The translations under genes and the position numbers were made by a program. A stretch of DNA of 64,000 bases from Massilia sp. CF038 (GTDB lineage: Bacteria; Pseudomonadota; Gammaproteobacteria; Burkholderiales; Burkholderiaceae_D): NCBI RefSeq assembly GCF_900129765.1, contig NZ_FQWU01000002.1, forward strand, positions 868,001-932,000. The letters are read 5' to 3'. The notes under the pieces were generated by a model. That model made no database searches. It had not been told where the DNA came from and saw nothing but the letters and a program-made list of their open reading frames with translations. Within the stretch, counting starts at the first letter, position 1; each line of letters opens with the position of its first letter. This document shows positions 51,602 through 61,192 of the stretch, piece after piece.

Positions 51602-53583
51602 TTTCTCTCCCTGGTTCGGGCATGCAGTTCTTTCCAGTTGCCCACTTCGCGCCAGCCCACCCGTCCGGCCGGGAACGCGATCTTGATGCGACTGGTGCTG
51701 GCGCCGCGCAGCACCGTGATGCTGCGCGTGACGACGGTGCCGCCGGTAGGGTCGCGCGCGCTGCCAGCCGCAGGGCCGGCAAACAGCAGCGGCGGCAGCA
51801 AGGGCGCGGCCACGGCGGCGCCCGTGGTGGCCCCTGGCCCAGCCAGGCCGGCGCTGTCAAGCGCCCAGCCGCTAAGTGCGTCGAGCAGATAGCTGCGCAG
51901 GATGGGTGGTCCGTCGGTGCCGGGTGATACCGTGTCAAAGACAATCGCGCCACCGAGCGCGAGCGCGCTGCCGGCAGCACGCTCGCCTTGTGTACGTGCA
52001 TTGGGCAGATCGAAATACCAGCCGCGCTTCGCCTGCGGGCCGCCGTAATCGACGGCCGCCCCTTTGATGGTGTAGCTGTCGCTGCCCTCGAGCGTGCGGC
52101 GCAGCAGCTGGGCGCGCGTGGGCGGCGGCTGCGGCTCGGCCTCGGGCCGGTCCAGAATCGCATACAGCGACTGCACCTTGAACGAGGGTTTGAGCAGGTC
52201 GCCCGCTTCAAGCAGCTTGCCAGTGCCAAACAGGACAAGATAGCCACCGCCTGGCGCAAACACCACCACCGGGGCATGGCTGATCGGCTGGGCCAGCCCG
52301 TCGCGGTCGCTTGCAGTGAACAGCAGCTGGACTGTGCGGCTGCTCAGATCGAAGCGCCACAGGCGGCCTTGCAGATCGCCCGCGTACGCATACAGGGCGC
52401 TGCCATCAGGATGCAGCGCCAGCGCTGGCGGGCCCAGGGCGTTCGGCAAGGCAGGATCGGCGCCCATGGTGGCCAGGCGCACATAGTTGCTACCTTCTTT
52501 CCAGGCTTGCGCGGCTGGTTTGCCTGCACTGAGCAGGAACAGTGCGCCATTGCCGTCGTCCTGCAAGGGATTGATGCCGCTGGGTGCGATGACAAAGTGG
52601 CCAAACAGGGGCTGGCGCCGGCGCGTGCCGGTGCGCAGTTTGGCGACGATAGGCGGCGCATGCAGGTGGCCGATGGCAGGATCGTCGCTGGCACCGAACT
52701 CCCACACCGGTGGCGCGCCTTGCTCGGGGTCGGTGATGTCAAGCGCAAACAGGCCGCGCGCGCCCATGCCCATGCCGGAAGCGAGCACGGTATGCCAGGC
52801 GCCGTCCAGCAGAGCGTCACCCTGCCCCGCACTGGCGTCGACAAAGGCCTGGGCCTGAAAGTCAGGCGCCGCAAGCAAAGACAGACGCGGCCCCAGCGCG
52901 CGCGGCAGGTAGGCGAACAGCTCGCTGCCATCGTCGGCTGCAAACGCGTGCAGCATGCCGTCATTGGCGCCTACATAGGCAGCCAGGCGGCGCGCCTTGT
53001 AGCGGTTGCGAAACGCCGGGTAGCGCGCGCTTTGTTCGACCGCAGCAGGCGCGCCAACGATCAGGGGCGTGCTGTGCAAGATGTCGCCGAGCAGGGATTG
53101 GCGTGGGCGCAGTCCTTTGCCTTCACCATCGCGCATGCCGTGCAGCCAGGCTGCACGGGCCTGGCCCTGGCCGTCGCCGGGCGCGCCGGGCGATGGCGCA
53201 TCAAGCCAGGCTTGCCAGGCCCCGTCCAGGGCTTTCCAGGTGAAGTCCTGCGCCACGCCAGCGGCGTCGCTGGTGCCGAGGTGACGGGTGGCGCTGCGGT
53301 TTGCAAGCAGTGGCGCGGCATCCCAGGTGGCGTCTGGCGCAATGGTGGCCAAGCCGTTCAGTCCCAGGACCAGGGTATGGCGGCGCACAGTGCCGCTGGC
53401 GTTCGTCAGGTCGTACTCTGTCAGCAGCACAAATGGCGGTCCGGATAGCGGCCGCCACACCGCTGCGGGGCCGGCTCCCTGCGCCGGTGCCCCCAGCCGC
53501 ACGTGCGGTATCTGCAGCGCCGGCGCGCCGCTTGCGCAGGCACAGAACAGCCAGACTGCCAGCACGACGAGCGCGCGGCTCAT
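51598..53583 (-). CDS. pilY1: PilY1-like pilus tip protein, short form
   Basis: The 661-residue protein has a signal peptide (MSRALVVLAVWLFCACASG) and corresponds to the C-terminal beta-propeller half of PilY1: GDILHSTPLIVGAP, YVGANDGMLHAFAADDGSEL, MGARGLFALDITDPEQGAPP and RLWRFDL. The N-terminal von Willebrand A-like part found in full PilY1 (usually over 1000 residues) is missing. It should sit at the pilus tip and support assembly or adhesion. It overlaps pilX and pilE by 4 nt each. Confidence 0.88.
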   Translation of the reverse strand: MSRALVVLAVWLFCACASGAPALQIPHVRLGAPAQGAGPAAVWRPLSGPPFVLLTEYDLTNASGTVRRHTLVLGLNGLATIAPDATWDAAPLLANRSATRHLGTSDAAGVAQDFTWKALDGAWQAWLDAPSPGAPGDGQGQARAAWLHGMRDGEGKGLRPRQSLLGDILHSTPLIVGAPAAVEQSARYPAFRNRYKARRLAAYVGANDGMLHAFAADDGSELFAYLPRALGPRLSLLAAPDFQAQAFVDASAGQGDALLDGAWHTVLASGMGMGARGLFALDITDPEQGAPPVWEFGASDDPAIGHLHAPPIVAKLRTGTRRRQPLFGHFVIAPSGINPLQDDGNGALFLLSAGKPAAQAWKEGSNYVRLATMGADPALPNALGPPALALHPDGSALYAYAGDLQGRLWRFDLSSRTVQLLFTASDRDGLAQPISHAPVVVFAPGGGYLVLFGTGKLLEAGDLLKPSFKVQSLYAILDRPEAEPQPPPTRAQLLRRTLEGSDSYTIKGAAVDYGGPQAKRGWYFDLPNARTQGERAAGSALALGGAIVFDTVSPGTDGPPILRSYLLDALSGWALDSAGLAGPGATTGAAVAAPLLPPLLFAGPAAGSARDPTGGTVVTRSITVLRGASTSRIKIAFPAGRVGWREVGNWKELHARTRERK

Positions 53584-54227
53584 GCGCGTTCCCCGGCACC
53601 AACTGGCTTGAGATAGTAGGACTGCAGCACCACACAGTGATTGGGATTGGCGCCGAAGCCAATCGCCGTGATGCGGTAGAACAGCGCGGCCTGGCTACTG
53701 GCGTCGACACCGGCACGCACATAGGGAATCTGCTCGATGATGTAGCGCGGCAGGCGGGCCGGCAGCATGCCGGCGCCCACCGGCATGGCGGCAGCCGTGA
53801 AGCGGCCGTATTCAACAAAGCGCGCCTCACCTGCGCCGTCCTGGTCCAGCTGGACCCGCTGCCAGGCCGGCGCCGCGGGCGGCAAGGCGGGCGCGCACAG
53901 GCCCAGCCCCGGATTGCCCACGCCGCTGCCGCAGCCTTCGGCAAACAGCGCTCCGCCACCCGGCGCAAACAGCGCGGCCCGGGGCGAGGTGGCGCCGGCG
54001 GCGCCATCGATGTCACGCTCGGCATCGAGCAGCGCCGCCTCGGCTGCCTGCAGGGCCAGCAGGTGATCGCGTTCGCCCCGGGCCGATTTTTCTGCGTTGA
54101 TGGCGGTGCGCATGGCGGCCACCCCAACCAGCATCAGGACCAGCATGGTGGCCATGGTCAGTACCAGGGCGCTGCCACGCTGGCGCAGCCATGGGAGGTA
54201 GCGGACACGCTGCAGGGGCGCGGTCAT
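53580..54227 (-). CDS. pilX: PilX-type minor pilin
   Basis: The 215-residue protein starts near WLRQRGSALVLTMATMLVLM, a PilX-like class III signal lacking the Glu at +5, with the hydrophobic helix following. ALQAAEAALLDAERDI is the conserved block after the helix. The start ATG at 54227 overlaps the pilW stop by 4 nt. It works with pilV, pilW and pilE in priming pilus assembly. Confidence 0.88.
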   Translation of the reverse strand: MTAPLQRVRYLPWLRQRGSALVLTMATMLVLMLVGVAAMRTAINAEKSARGERDHLLALQAAEAALLDAERDIDGAAGATSPRAALFAPGGGALFAEGCGSGVGNPGLGLCAPALPPAAPAWQRVQLDQDGAGEARFVEYGRFTAAAMPVGAGMLPARLPRYIIEQIPYVRAGVDASSQAALFYRITAIGFGANPNHCVVLQSYYLKPVGAGERA

Positions 54228-55159
54228 GGCGATGGCAGCCGGTTGCGCAGCAAAATGGTGGCGGCGAAGACGCGGTGGGCACGCTGGCGCAGCGCCGGGT
54301 CCATGGCATTGCGGTCCAGGCGGGTGCCGGTGTCGGCATCGGCCCGCACCTGGCTGTACCAGTTGCCGAAGGCATGCAACAGGCGCGGGCCTTGCGTATG
54401 GTCGATGGCGCCTTCGGCGTGCAGAATGAGTGACACCTTCAGGCTGGCCACGCGGCGCCACCAGCTTTTGCGCAGGCGGTCACGTTCGCGCACGGCGTCG
54501 CTCTCGCCTTCGCCGGCAATGGCGGCGTCCATCTCGTTGACGGCAGTGGCGCTCAAAAAACTGTTGGCCACGCCGTCGGCGACGGCATCGGTGTCAACCC
54601 CGTACAGCACCTGGAAGGAATCGACGCCGCCAATGATGGCGTCGGCGCTCCAGTTGTTGGCGCCGCGGTACTTGCAGCGCAGCTCCGGGCGCCCGCCGGC
54701 GCTCAAGCCGACGTAGAAGATGCTCCAGCCCTGCTGCCCTGCGCCCACGGAAAAACCGGCACAGGTGGTGATGCTGCCATCGCCCTCGCCGGGACCGGCG
54801 CCGCTAAAGCGCAGGGCCAGGATGTCGCTGCCATTGATGGCGGCCGGGCGTGGATCGTTGAGCGCGTGCGCGGCCGGCGCCAGCGAGGCCGCGTCGAGGC
54901 CGTGCACCGGTGGCTCGGCGGCGTCGAGATCGCTGGCGGCGTCGGCGCGGTCCCAGTCGACCCAGGCAGCCTGGCGCGCGGCCCGCTCGATGGCGGCCAG
55001 GGCAAAGCGGGCCGCGTCGTCCACATTGGCGGCCTGGGTTTGCGCGGTGTACGCAGCGTGCGAGGACAGCAGCAAGGTAGCCGCCCCCAGCACGACCAGC
55101 ATGCCAAGCGCCAGGGCGATCATGGTTTCGATGATGGTGATGCCGCGCTGGCGCCTCAT
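54224..55159 (-). CDS. pilW: PilW-type minor pilin
   Basis: The 311-residue protein begins RRQRGITIIETMIALALGML, a prepilin signal with Glu at +5, and then TAQTQAANVDDAARFALAAI. The long body and the later GVDSFQVLYGVDTDAVADGV are typical of PilW. The ATG at 55159 overlaps the pilV stop by 4 nt. It links the other minor pilins at the pilus tip. Confidence 0.9.
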   Translation of the reverse strand: MRRQRGITIIETMIALALGMLVVLGAATLLLSSHAAYTAQTQAANVDDAARFALAAIERAARQAAWVDWDRADAASDLDAAEPPVHGLDAASLAPAAHALNDPRPAAINGSDILALRFSGAGPGEGDGSITTCAGFSVGAGQQGWSIFYVGLSAGGRPELRCKYRGANNWSADAIIGGVDSFQVLYGVDTDAVADGVANSFLSATAVNEMDAAIAGEGESDAVRERDRLRKSWWRRVASLKVSLILHAEGAIDHTQGPRLLHAFGNWYSQVRADADTGTRLDRNAMDPALRQRAHRVFAATILLRNRLPSP

Positions 55160-55689
55160 GGGGACGCGCCCTCCACTACCATGACCAGCGCTGGCGTGGC
55201 CGCCCAGCTGCCATCGGGCTGGCGCCGCAGCCAGCCCAGCTTGACCACGATGGGCGCCGTTGGCGCACCACTGCAGTCCCAGCTCAGGGTGGCGCTGTCG
55301 TCGCGGCAGACGCGGATGCGCCCGCCCGGGAAGTCGCGCTGCAGCAGCTGCACGGTTTCGGCCAGGTCGAAAGCGGCCAGCTGGACACTGGGGCAGGCGC
55401 CGGCGGCAAAACACGGTGCCGGTTCAGGCGGCGCGCCGTCGTCTGCGCTGTAATGCAACTGGAGATAGGGATTGGCAGCGTCGGGCGCGTGCAATTGGGC
55501 GGGATTGGCGCGCATGCGCTCGGCCAGGCTGGCAGCGAGCTGCACGCCATTCGACAGCAGCGCGCTGGCGTGCCGGGTGCGCAGCGAGGCCAGTTGGGCA
55601 GCGGCGCCACCGAGCACGCCGACAGCAAGCACCAGGACCGCGACCAGGACTTCGAACAAGGCGAAACCACGGGCGCAGCGTGTGTGCAA
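55156..55689 (-). CDS. pilV: PilV-type minor pilin
   Basis: The 177-residue protein begins CARGFALFEVLVAVLVLAVG, a prepilin site followed by the hydrophobic helix; QLASLRTRHASALLSNGVQL is a PilV-like segment. The start is a TTG at 55689 with GGAGG six bases upstream. First gene of the six-gene operon pilV-pilW-pilX-pilY1-pilE-fimT, inserted between nrdR and ribD, which are often adjacent in related genomes. Confidence 0.9.
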   Translation of the reverse strand: MHTRCARGFALFEVLVAVLVLAVGVLGGAAAQLASLRTRHASALLSNGVQLAASLAERMRANPAQLHAPDAANPYLQLHYSADDGAPPEPAPCFAAGACPSVQLAAFDLAETVQLLQRDFPGGRIRVCRDDSATLSWDCSGAPTAPIVVKLGWLRRQPDGSWAATPALVMVVEGASP

Positions 55690-55817
55690 GGGAGCCTCCG
55701 CAAAGGAAGAATCGCGGCTGCCATGCGCGCCATGCGCATTGATCGGGATCGCGAGAGGCTCAAGTTATCAGCGCGCGCAAGGACTGCGGCTGACTTGTCT
55801 CAACAGTGCAGAGGGAC

Positions 55818-56285
55818 TTATTTCCGAGTTTTGCGATCCTGCCCGACTTCGGCAATCGCATCCTGGAACTCGGCCAGGTCTTCGAAATTCTTGTACACGG
55901 AGGCGAAGCGGATGTAAGCCACCTTGTCGAGCCGCTTGAGCTCCAGCATCACCAGCTCGCCCACGTAGCCTGATTCGACTTCGCGCTGGCCGCTGGTGAG
56001 CAGCTTTTCTTCAATCGAGGCCACAGCCGTATCGATCGCTTCGGCCGACACCGGCCGCTTGCGCAGCGCCAGCATCAGCGAACCGCGCAGCTTGGCCGAG
56101 GCGTACTCGGTGCGGCTGCCGTTCTTCTTGACGATGATCGGCATCGACAGCTCGATCCGTTCCTTGGTGGTGAAGCGTTTGTCGCAACGGGCGCAACGGC
56201 GCCGGCGCCGGATCGAATCGCCTTCCTCGGACACGCGGGTATCAAGGACCTGCGTATCTTCATGCTGACAGAAAGGACATTTCAT
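55818..56285 (-). CDS. nrdR: Transcriptional repressor NrdR
   Basis: The 155-residue protein has the N-terminal zinc ribbon ([17 protein letters not shown] and [13 protein letters not shown]) and an ATP-cone ([20 protein letters not shown]). It represses ribonucleotide reductase genes according to nucleotide levels. It follows glyA by 22 bases and is on the same strand, so the two are likely one transcript. Confidence 0.98.
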   Translation of the reverse strand: MKCPFCQHEDTQVLDTRVSEEGDSIRRRRRCARCDKRFTTKERIELSMPIIVKKNGSRTEYASAKLRGSLMLALRKRPVSAEAIDTAVASIEEKLLTSGQREVESGYVGELVMLELKRLDKVAYIRFASVYKNFEDLAEFQDAIAEVGQDRKTRK

Positions 56286-56307
56286 GAGGCGGCGGCGGCT
56301 CCGTTGT

Positions 56308-57555
56308 TCAGGCTGCGTAGACCGGGTACTTGTCGGTCAGCTTCTTGACTTCGGCCTTGACGCGCCCGACGACGGCAGCGTCGCCCGGGTTGTCAAGGAT
56401 GTCGGCAATCAGGTTGCCCACGGTGGTGGCATCTGCTTCCTTGAAACCGCGGGTGGTGAAGGCCGGGCTGCCCAGGCGGATGCCGGACGTGACGAAGGGC
56501 TTTTGCGGATCGTTCGGGATGCCGTTTTTATTGCAGGTCATGTGGGCAGCGCCCAGCAAGGCTTCGGCTTCCTTGCCGGTCAGGTTCTTGGAACGCAGAT
56601 CGACCAGCATCACGTGCGACTCGGTACGGCCGGACACGATGCGCAGACCGCGCGCGATCAGGGCCTTGGCCAGAGCGTCGGCGTTTTTCACGACCTGCTT
56701 CTGGTATTCGGCAAACTCGGGGCTGAGCGCTTCCTTGAAGGCGACGGCCTTGCCGGCGATCACGTGCATCAGCGGGCCGCCCTGGATGCCAGGGAAGATG
56801 GCCGAGTTGATGGCTTTTTCGTGTTCGGCCTTCATCAGGATGATGCCGCCGCGCGGGCCGCGCAGCGATTTGTGCGTGGTCGAGGTGACGAAGTCAGCGT
56901 GCGGGACCGGGTTCGGGTAGACACCAGCGGCGATCAGACCGGCGTAGTGCGCCATGTCAACCATGAAGTAGGCACCGACTGCCTTGGCCACTTTGGCAAA
57001 GCGTTCGAAATCGATTTTCAGCGAGAAGGCCGAAGCGCCGGCGATGATCAGCTTGGGCTTTTTCTCGTGCGCCAGGCGCTCCATGGCTTCGTAGTCGATG
57101 TCTTCGGCTTCGGTCAGGCCGTAGGAGACGACGTTGAACCATTTGCCCGACATGTTCAGGGCCATGCCGTGGGTCAGGTGGCCGCCTTCGGCGAGCGACA
57201 TGCCCATGATGGTGTCGCCCGGTTTGAGCATGGCGAAGAACACGCCCTGGTTCGCTTGCGAGCCGGAATTGGGCTGCACATTGGCCGCTTCGGCGCCGAA
57301 CAGTTGTTTGACACGGTCAATCGCCAGTTGTTCAGCGATGTCGACGAATTCGCAGCCGCCGTAGTAGCGCTTGCCTGGATAGCCTTCGGCATACTTGTTG
57401 GTCAGCTGCGAGCCCTGGGCTTGCATGACTGCTGGCGAGGTATAGTTTTCCGAGGCAATCAGCTCGATGTGATCTTGCTGGCGGGTGTTTTCCTTCTGGA
57501 TCGCGCCCCACAATTCCGGGTCAACGTTGGCGAGCGTGTGATCTTTTGCAAACAT
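56308..57555 (-). CDS. glyA: Serine hydroxymethyltransferase
   Basis: The 415-residue PLP enzyme has [38 protein letters not shown] and the Schiff-base Lys in [12 protein letters not shown]. It makes glycine and 5,10-methylene-THF from serine. The ATG at 57555 follows GGAG at seven bases; an earlier in-frame start at 57588 is not needed. A ZTP riboswitch in the leader links it to one-carbon starvation. Confidence 0.98.
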   Translation of the reverse strand: MFAKDHTLANVDPELWGAIQKENTRQQDHIELIASENYTSPAVMQAQGSQLTNKYAEGYPGKRYYGGCEFVDIAEQLAIDRVKQLFGAEAANVQPNSGSQANQGVFFAMLKPGDTIMGMSLAEGGHLTHGMALNMSGKWFNVVSYGLTEAEDIDYEAMERLAHEKKPKLIIAGASAFSLKIDFERFAKVAKAVGAYFMVDMAHYAGLIAAGVYPNPVPHADFVTSTTHKSLRGPRGGIILMKAEHEKAINSAIFPGIQGGPLMHVIAGKAVAFKEALSPEFAEYQKQVVKNADALAKALIARGLRIVSGRTESHVMLVDLRSKNLTGKEAEALLGAAHMTCNKNGIPNDPQKPFVTSGIRLGSPAFTTRGFKEADATTVGNLIADILDNPGDAAVVGRVKAEVKKLTDKYPVYAA

Positions 57556-57657
57556 GAAAAAACTCCAATCGATAAGAGTGCGAGGCACCTGGCTGTAAGG
57601 ATCGAATGAGGGGAGCCGTCGGACATGGGACAGGCAGCCTCATCGTGCGCTTCCATC

Positions 57658-57768
57658 GGTGGCTGCCCAGGCGAACGGCTGTTGAAATCTCACGTTCCCC
57701 GGTGGAAGCCCACCTTTCGCCGACAGCCGATCTGCACCGCGACTTTTCGCCAGTTACGTGAGACGTAA
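57658..57768 (-). promoter_or_regulatory. ZTP (pfl-motif) riboswitch of glyA
   Basis: On the minus strand the leader has P1 arms CTCACGT and ACGTGAG enclosing AACTGGCG, a GGTGGG...CCACCGGGGA part, and downstream GTTCGCCTGGGC, which are the conserved pieces of the ZTP-binding pfl motif. After it, GGCAGCC can pair with a downstream GGCTGCC, a possible switching helix. Identified by recall of the consensus, not by a covariance search. Confidence 0.85.
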
Positions 57769-57778
57769 TGGAGCCCAA

Positions 57779-57807
57779 ATTGTAAGTTAAACCCTGAATT
57801 AGGGCAA
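57779..57807 (-). promoter_or_regulatory. glyA promoter
   Basis: On the minus strand TTGCCC (57802-57807) and TACAAT (57779-57784) are 17 bases apart. The start would be near 57772, just before the riboswitch. Confidence 0.6.
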
Positions 57808-57895
57808 GGAAGCGCAGGGGCCTTCCCGCCGCGCCGGGCTGCTTATGCCCCTTTCGGCTACAATCTGCGGCGTAAACTTCACTCAAGGTATCTAC

Positions 57896-58645
57896 ATGAT
57901 CGTCTTTATTACGGGGGCCTCGGCCGGCTTTGGCGCCGAAATGGCACGTACGTTCGTCAAACACGGCCATCAGGTTGTCATCAGCGGCCGCCGCAAGGAA
58001 CGACTGGACGCGCTGGCCGCCGAACTGGGCGACCTGGCGCTGCCGCTCGTGATGGACGTGACGAACAAGGATTCGATCAATGAAGCCTTGTCGATGCTGC
58101 CGCAATCCTGGCGCCAGGTCGACGTGCTGATCAACAATGCCGGCCTGGCCCTGGGCACCGCGCCCGCCCACGAAGCGCCGCTGGCGGACTGGGAAACCAT
58201 GATCGCCACCAATTGCACCGGCCTGGTGACGATGACGCGCGCCCTGCTGCCGTCGATGGTCGAGCGCGGCAGCGGCCTGGTGGTGAATCTGGGTTCGGTG
58301 GCCGGCCACTACCCTTACCCGGGCGGCAATGTGTACGGCGCCACCAAGGCCTTCGTGGACCAGTTCACCCTCAACCTGCGCGCCGATCTGGTGGGCACGG
58401 GCGTGCGCGCCACCAATCTGGCGCCCGGCCTGTGCGGCGGCACCGAGTTTTCGAATGTGCGCTTCAAGGGCGACGATGCGGCAGCGGCCAAGGTGTACGA
58501 AGGCACGGTGCCCCTGAGCGCGGCCGACATTGCCGAGACCGTGTACTGGATTGCCACCCTGCCGCCCCACATCAACATCAATACCATCGAGATGATGCCG
58601 GTGTGCCAGGGCTTTTCGCCCTTCGCCATCAAGCGCCATCTGTAA
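57896..58645 (+). CDS. ydfG: SDR-family oxidoreductase, YdfG type
   Basis: The 249-residue protein has the Rossmann start MIVFITGASAGFGAEMARTF, the NNAG motif in LINNAGLALG, the catalytic Ser in NLGSVAGHYPYPGGN and Y-x-x-x-K in VYGATKAFVDQ. It matches YdfG-type NADP-dependent 3-hydroxy acid/serine dehydrogenases, ending in QGFSPFAIKRHL. The ATG at 57896 gives the correct N-terminus. TACAAT (57859-57864) is a plausible -10. It is divergent from glyA. Confidence 0.92.
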   Translation: MIVFITGASAGFGAEMARTFVKHGHQVVISGRRKERLDALAAELGDLALPLVMDVTNKDSINEALSMLPQSWRQVDVLINNAGLALGTAPAHEAPLADWETMIATNCTGLVTMTRALLPSMVERGSGLVVNLGSVAGHYPYPGGNVYGATKAFVDQFTLNLRADLVGTGVRATNLAPGLCGGTEFSNVRFKGDDAAAAKVYEGTVPLSAADIAETVYWIATLPPHININTIEMMPVCQGFSPFAIKRHL

Positions 58646-58721
58646 GGCGGCCGATGCAGTGCCATAGGGAAACTTCTCGATCCCAGGCAAAATCGTTTAG
58701 AATGTTTCCCACATTCATTTT

Positions 58722-59141
58722 ATGACAACATTGAGCATGGCCTCAGACTTTACCTGGCCGGTACGCATTTACTATGAAGACACCGATGCCGGCGGCATCG
58801 TGTTTTACGCCAATTACCTGAAGTTCTTCGAGCGCGCGCGCACCGAGTGGCTGCGCGCCGCTGGCGTGAACCAGCAGCAGCTGGCAGAACAGGAAGGGGC
58901 GATTTTCGTCGTCAAGAGTGCGCATATCGACTATCATGCGCCGGCCAAGCTCGATGATGTATTAAACTTAACATTAAGCATTGAAAAATTGGGCCGTGCA
59001 TCAGTCCAGTTCGTACAGCAAGCCTGGTGCGGCGATGTGCTGCTGGCCAGCGCCCGCGTCAAAGTCGGCTGCGTGGATGCAGTCACCCTGCGTCCATGCG
59101 CCCTTCCGCCCGCAAGCGCTGATAAAATGCGTGCCGCCTGA
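58722..59141 (+). CDS. ybgC: Tol-Pal-associated acyl-CoA thioesterase YbgC
   Basis: The 139-residue hotdog-fold protein has VRIYYEDTDAGGIVFYANYL with the catalytic Asp in EDTDAGG and KFFERARTEWLRAAG. It starts at 58722 or five codons later. It hydrolyses short-chain acyl-CoA or acts on acyl carriers in the phospholipid context and is the usual first gene of the tol-pal cluster. Confidence 0.95.
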   Translation: MTTLSMASDFTWPVRIYYEDTDAGGIVFYANYLKFFERARTEWLRAAGVNQQQLAEQEGAIFVVKSAHIDYHAPAKLDDVLNLTLSIEKLGRASVQFVQQAWCGDVLLASARVKVGCVDAVTLRPCALPPASADKMRAA

Positions 59142-59165
59142 TTTACTACCGAAAACAGATAAACG

Positions 59166-59855
59166 ATGAACGCACCTCAAGACCTTTCCTTTCTCGCCCT
59201 GATCACCAATGCGCACTTGATCGTGCAATTGATCATGGGACTGTTGCTGGTGGTATCGCTGATGAGCTGGACGTATATCTTCCGCAAAGCGTTTGCCATT
59301 CGCGCCGCGCGCACCCAGACCGAAAAATTTGAACGCACCTTCTGGGCGGGCGGCAACCTGCACACCCTGCACCAGAGCGCCAGCAGCAGCCGCGACCAGA
59401 GTGGCGCGCTGGCCCGTATTTTTGACGCCGGCATGGGCGAATTTATCAAGGGCAAACAGGCAGCGGACAAGCGCGAATCACAAGACAGCGGCGCCCTGCT
59501 CGATGGCGCGCGCCGTGCCATGCGCGCTGCCTTCCAGCGCGAGCTCGATGCCCTCGACTCCCATTTGAACTTCCTGGCCTCGGTTGGTTCCGTCTCGCCT
59601 TACGTGGGTTTGCTGGGCACCGTGTGGGGCATCATGAATGCCTTCCGCGGCCTGGCCAATGTGCAGCAAGCCACGCTTGCAGCGGTCGCGCCCGGCATTG
59701 CCGAAGCGCTGATTGCCACCGCCATCGGCTTGTTCGCCGCCATTCCTGCCGTGGTGGCCTACAACCGCTACACGCACGACATCGACCGTCTGGCGATCCG
59801 CTTTGAGAGTTTTGTGGAAGAATTCTCGAACATCCTGCAGCGCCAGTCGCGCTAA
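59166..59855 (+). CDS. tolQ: Tol-Pal system protein TolQ
   Basis: The 229-residue protein has three membrane segments (about 15-35, 137-157 and 171-191) and the ExbB/TolQ block SYVGLLGTVWGIMNAFRGLA-like PYVGLLGTVWGIMNAFRG. With TolR it uses the proton gradient to energise TolA. It follows ybgC by 24 bases. Confidence 0.97.
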   Translation: MNAPQDLSFLALITNAHLIVQLIMGLLLVVSLMSWTYIFRKAFAIRAARTQTEKFERTFWAGGNLHTLHQSASSSRDQSGALARIFDAGMGEFIKGKQAADKRESQDSGALLDGARRAMRAAFQRELDALDSHLNFLASVGSVSPYVGLLGTVWGIMNAFRGLANVQQATLAAVAPGIAEALIATAIGLFAAIPAVVAYNRYTHDIDRLAIRFESFVEEFSNILQRQSR

Positions 59856-59867
59856 GCGGAGCGGAAC

Positions 59868-60302
59868 ATGGCTTTTTCTTCCAGCAGTTTGCGCGGTGGA
59901 CGCGGGCGCAAGCTCAAATCGGACATCAACGTGGTGCCTTACATCGACGTGATGCTGGTGCTGCTGATCATCTTCATGGTGGTGCCGCCGCAAAACAGCC
60001 CGAGCGTGATCAATCTGCCCAACGCGCAAAAGTCAGCGCTGCCGCCGGACAATTACATCCAGATCCAGCTGCTGCAAAATGGCGAGCTCTCGCTCAGCGT
60101 CAATGGCAAGCGCGCCCTGGCTGGCGAAAGCTTCAAGAACCGCCCTGCCCTGCTGCGCCGCCTGCGCGCGCTGCACAGCGACTTCCCCGAGTATCCGGTG
60201 ATGATCGCGGGCGACCGCGACGCCAAGTACGATGACGTGATCCAGTTGATTTCGGAAGCGAAAAAGATGGGCATTACCCGGGTTGGCCTGGCCACCAAGT
60301 GA
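59868..60302 (+). CDS. tolR: Tol-Pal system protein TolR
   Basis: The 144-residue protein has one membrane helix with the conserved Asp in VVPYIDVMLVLLIIFMV and the ExbD/TolR periplasmic part. It pairs with TolQ as the proton channel. It begins 12 bases after tolQ. Confidence 0.97.
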   Translation: MAFSSSSLRGGRGRKLKSDINVVPYIDVMLVLLIIFMVVPPQNSPSVINLPNAQKSALPPDNYIQIQLLQNGELSLSVNGKRALAGESFKNRPALLRRLRALHSDFPEYPVMIAGDRDAKYDDVIQLISEAKKMGITRVGLATK

Positions 60303-60309
60303 CGAACGC

Positions 60310-61155
60310 ATGGCACCCATGAATCCAGCCGCCGCCGGCGGCGCCCCGTACACTGTTCCGCCGGAACCGAGCCGCACGCCTTCGATCATGCTGGCGCTGG
60401 CCATGCACGCGCTGCTGCTGGTGTTCCTGTACATCGGCGTACGCTGGCAAAACACCGAGCCGAACGCGGTCGAGGCCGAAGTGTGGGACATGAAGACCCA
60501 GGAGGCCGCGCCGCCCCCGCCGCCGCAGCCGGAACCGGTGGTCAAGCCAGAGCCGATTCCGGAGCCGCCGCCACCGAAGCCGGTGGTGGAAGAGCCGGTG
60601 GCGCCAAAAGCGCCCGATATCGCGCTGGAAAAGATCAAGGAACAGAAGAAGAAACTGCTGGAGAAGAAGCTGGCCGACGAGAAGCTGGCGCAGGAAAAGC
60701 TGCGCGAAGAATTGAAGGAAGAAAAGCTCAAGGAATTGGCTGACAAGAAGGCCAAGGCGGCGCAAGCGCTTGCGGACCAGAAAAAGCTCGACAAGCTGCG
60801 CGAGGCGGAAACCAAGCGCATGATGGCCAACCTGGGCGGCACCGGCACGGCGGCGCAATCGAGCGCGCCCCGTATTGACACGGGCTACGCCGCAGCCGTC
60901 AGCGGCAAGATCAAGCGCTCCACGTCTTACGTGGGCGACACGGACGTGCCGGGCAATCCCGCCGTGCAATTCAAGATTGACCAGTTGCCTACCGGGGAAA
61001 TCATCTCGGTGCGCAAGGTAAAAAGCAGCGGCATCCCCGCTTTTGACGCGGCGGTGGAGCGCGGCATTAACAATTCGTCACCACTTCCGAAGAAGAAAGA
61101 TGGTACGGTAGACCGCACCGTCGATGTCACCATCAAAATGAAGGATGTCGAGTGA
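60310..61155 (+). CDS. tolA: Tol-Pal system protein TolA
   Basis: The 281-residue protein has one N-terminal membrane helix (about 25-44), a Pro-rich then Lys/Glu/Ala-rich helical part (KLADEKLAQEKLREELKEEK) and a C-terminal TonB/TolA-like domain (FKIDQLPTGEIISVRKVKSS). It is shorter than the E. coli protein because the helical part is short. The ATG at 60310 is used; one three codons later is possible. Confidence 0.95.
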   Translation: MAPMNPAAAGGAPYTVPPEPSRTPSIMLALAMHALLLVFLYIGVRWQNTEPNAVEAEVWDMKTQEAAPPPPPQPEPVVKPEPIPEPPPPKPVVEEPVAPKAPDIALEKIKEQKKKLLEKKLADEKLAQEKLREELKEEKLKELADKKAKAAQALADQKKLDKLREAETKRMMANLGGTGTAAQSSAPRIDTGYAAAVSGKIKRSTSYVGDTDVPGNPAVQFKIDQLPTGEIISVRKVKSSGIPAFDAAVERGINNSSPLPKKKDGTVDRTVDVTIKMKDVE

Positions 61156-61192
61156 CACAGCATCGTTGCCACGAATTGAGGAAAACCGACCT

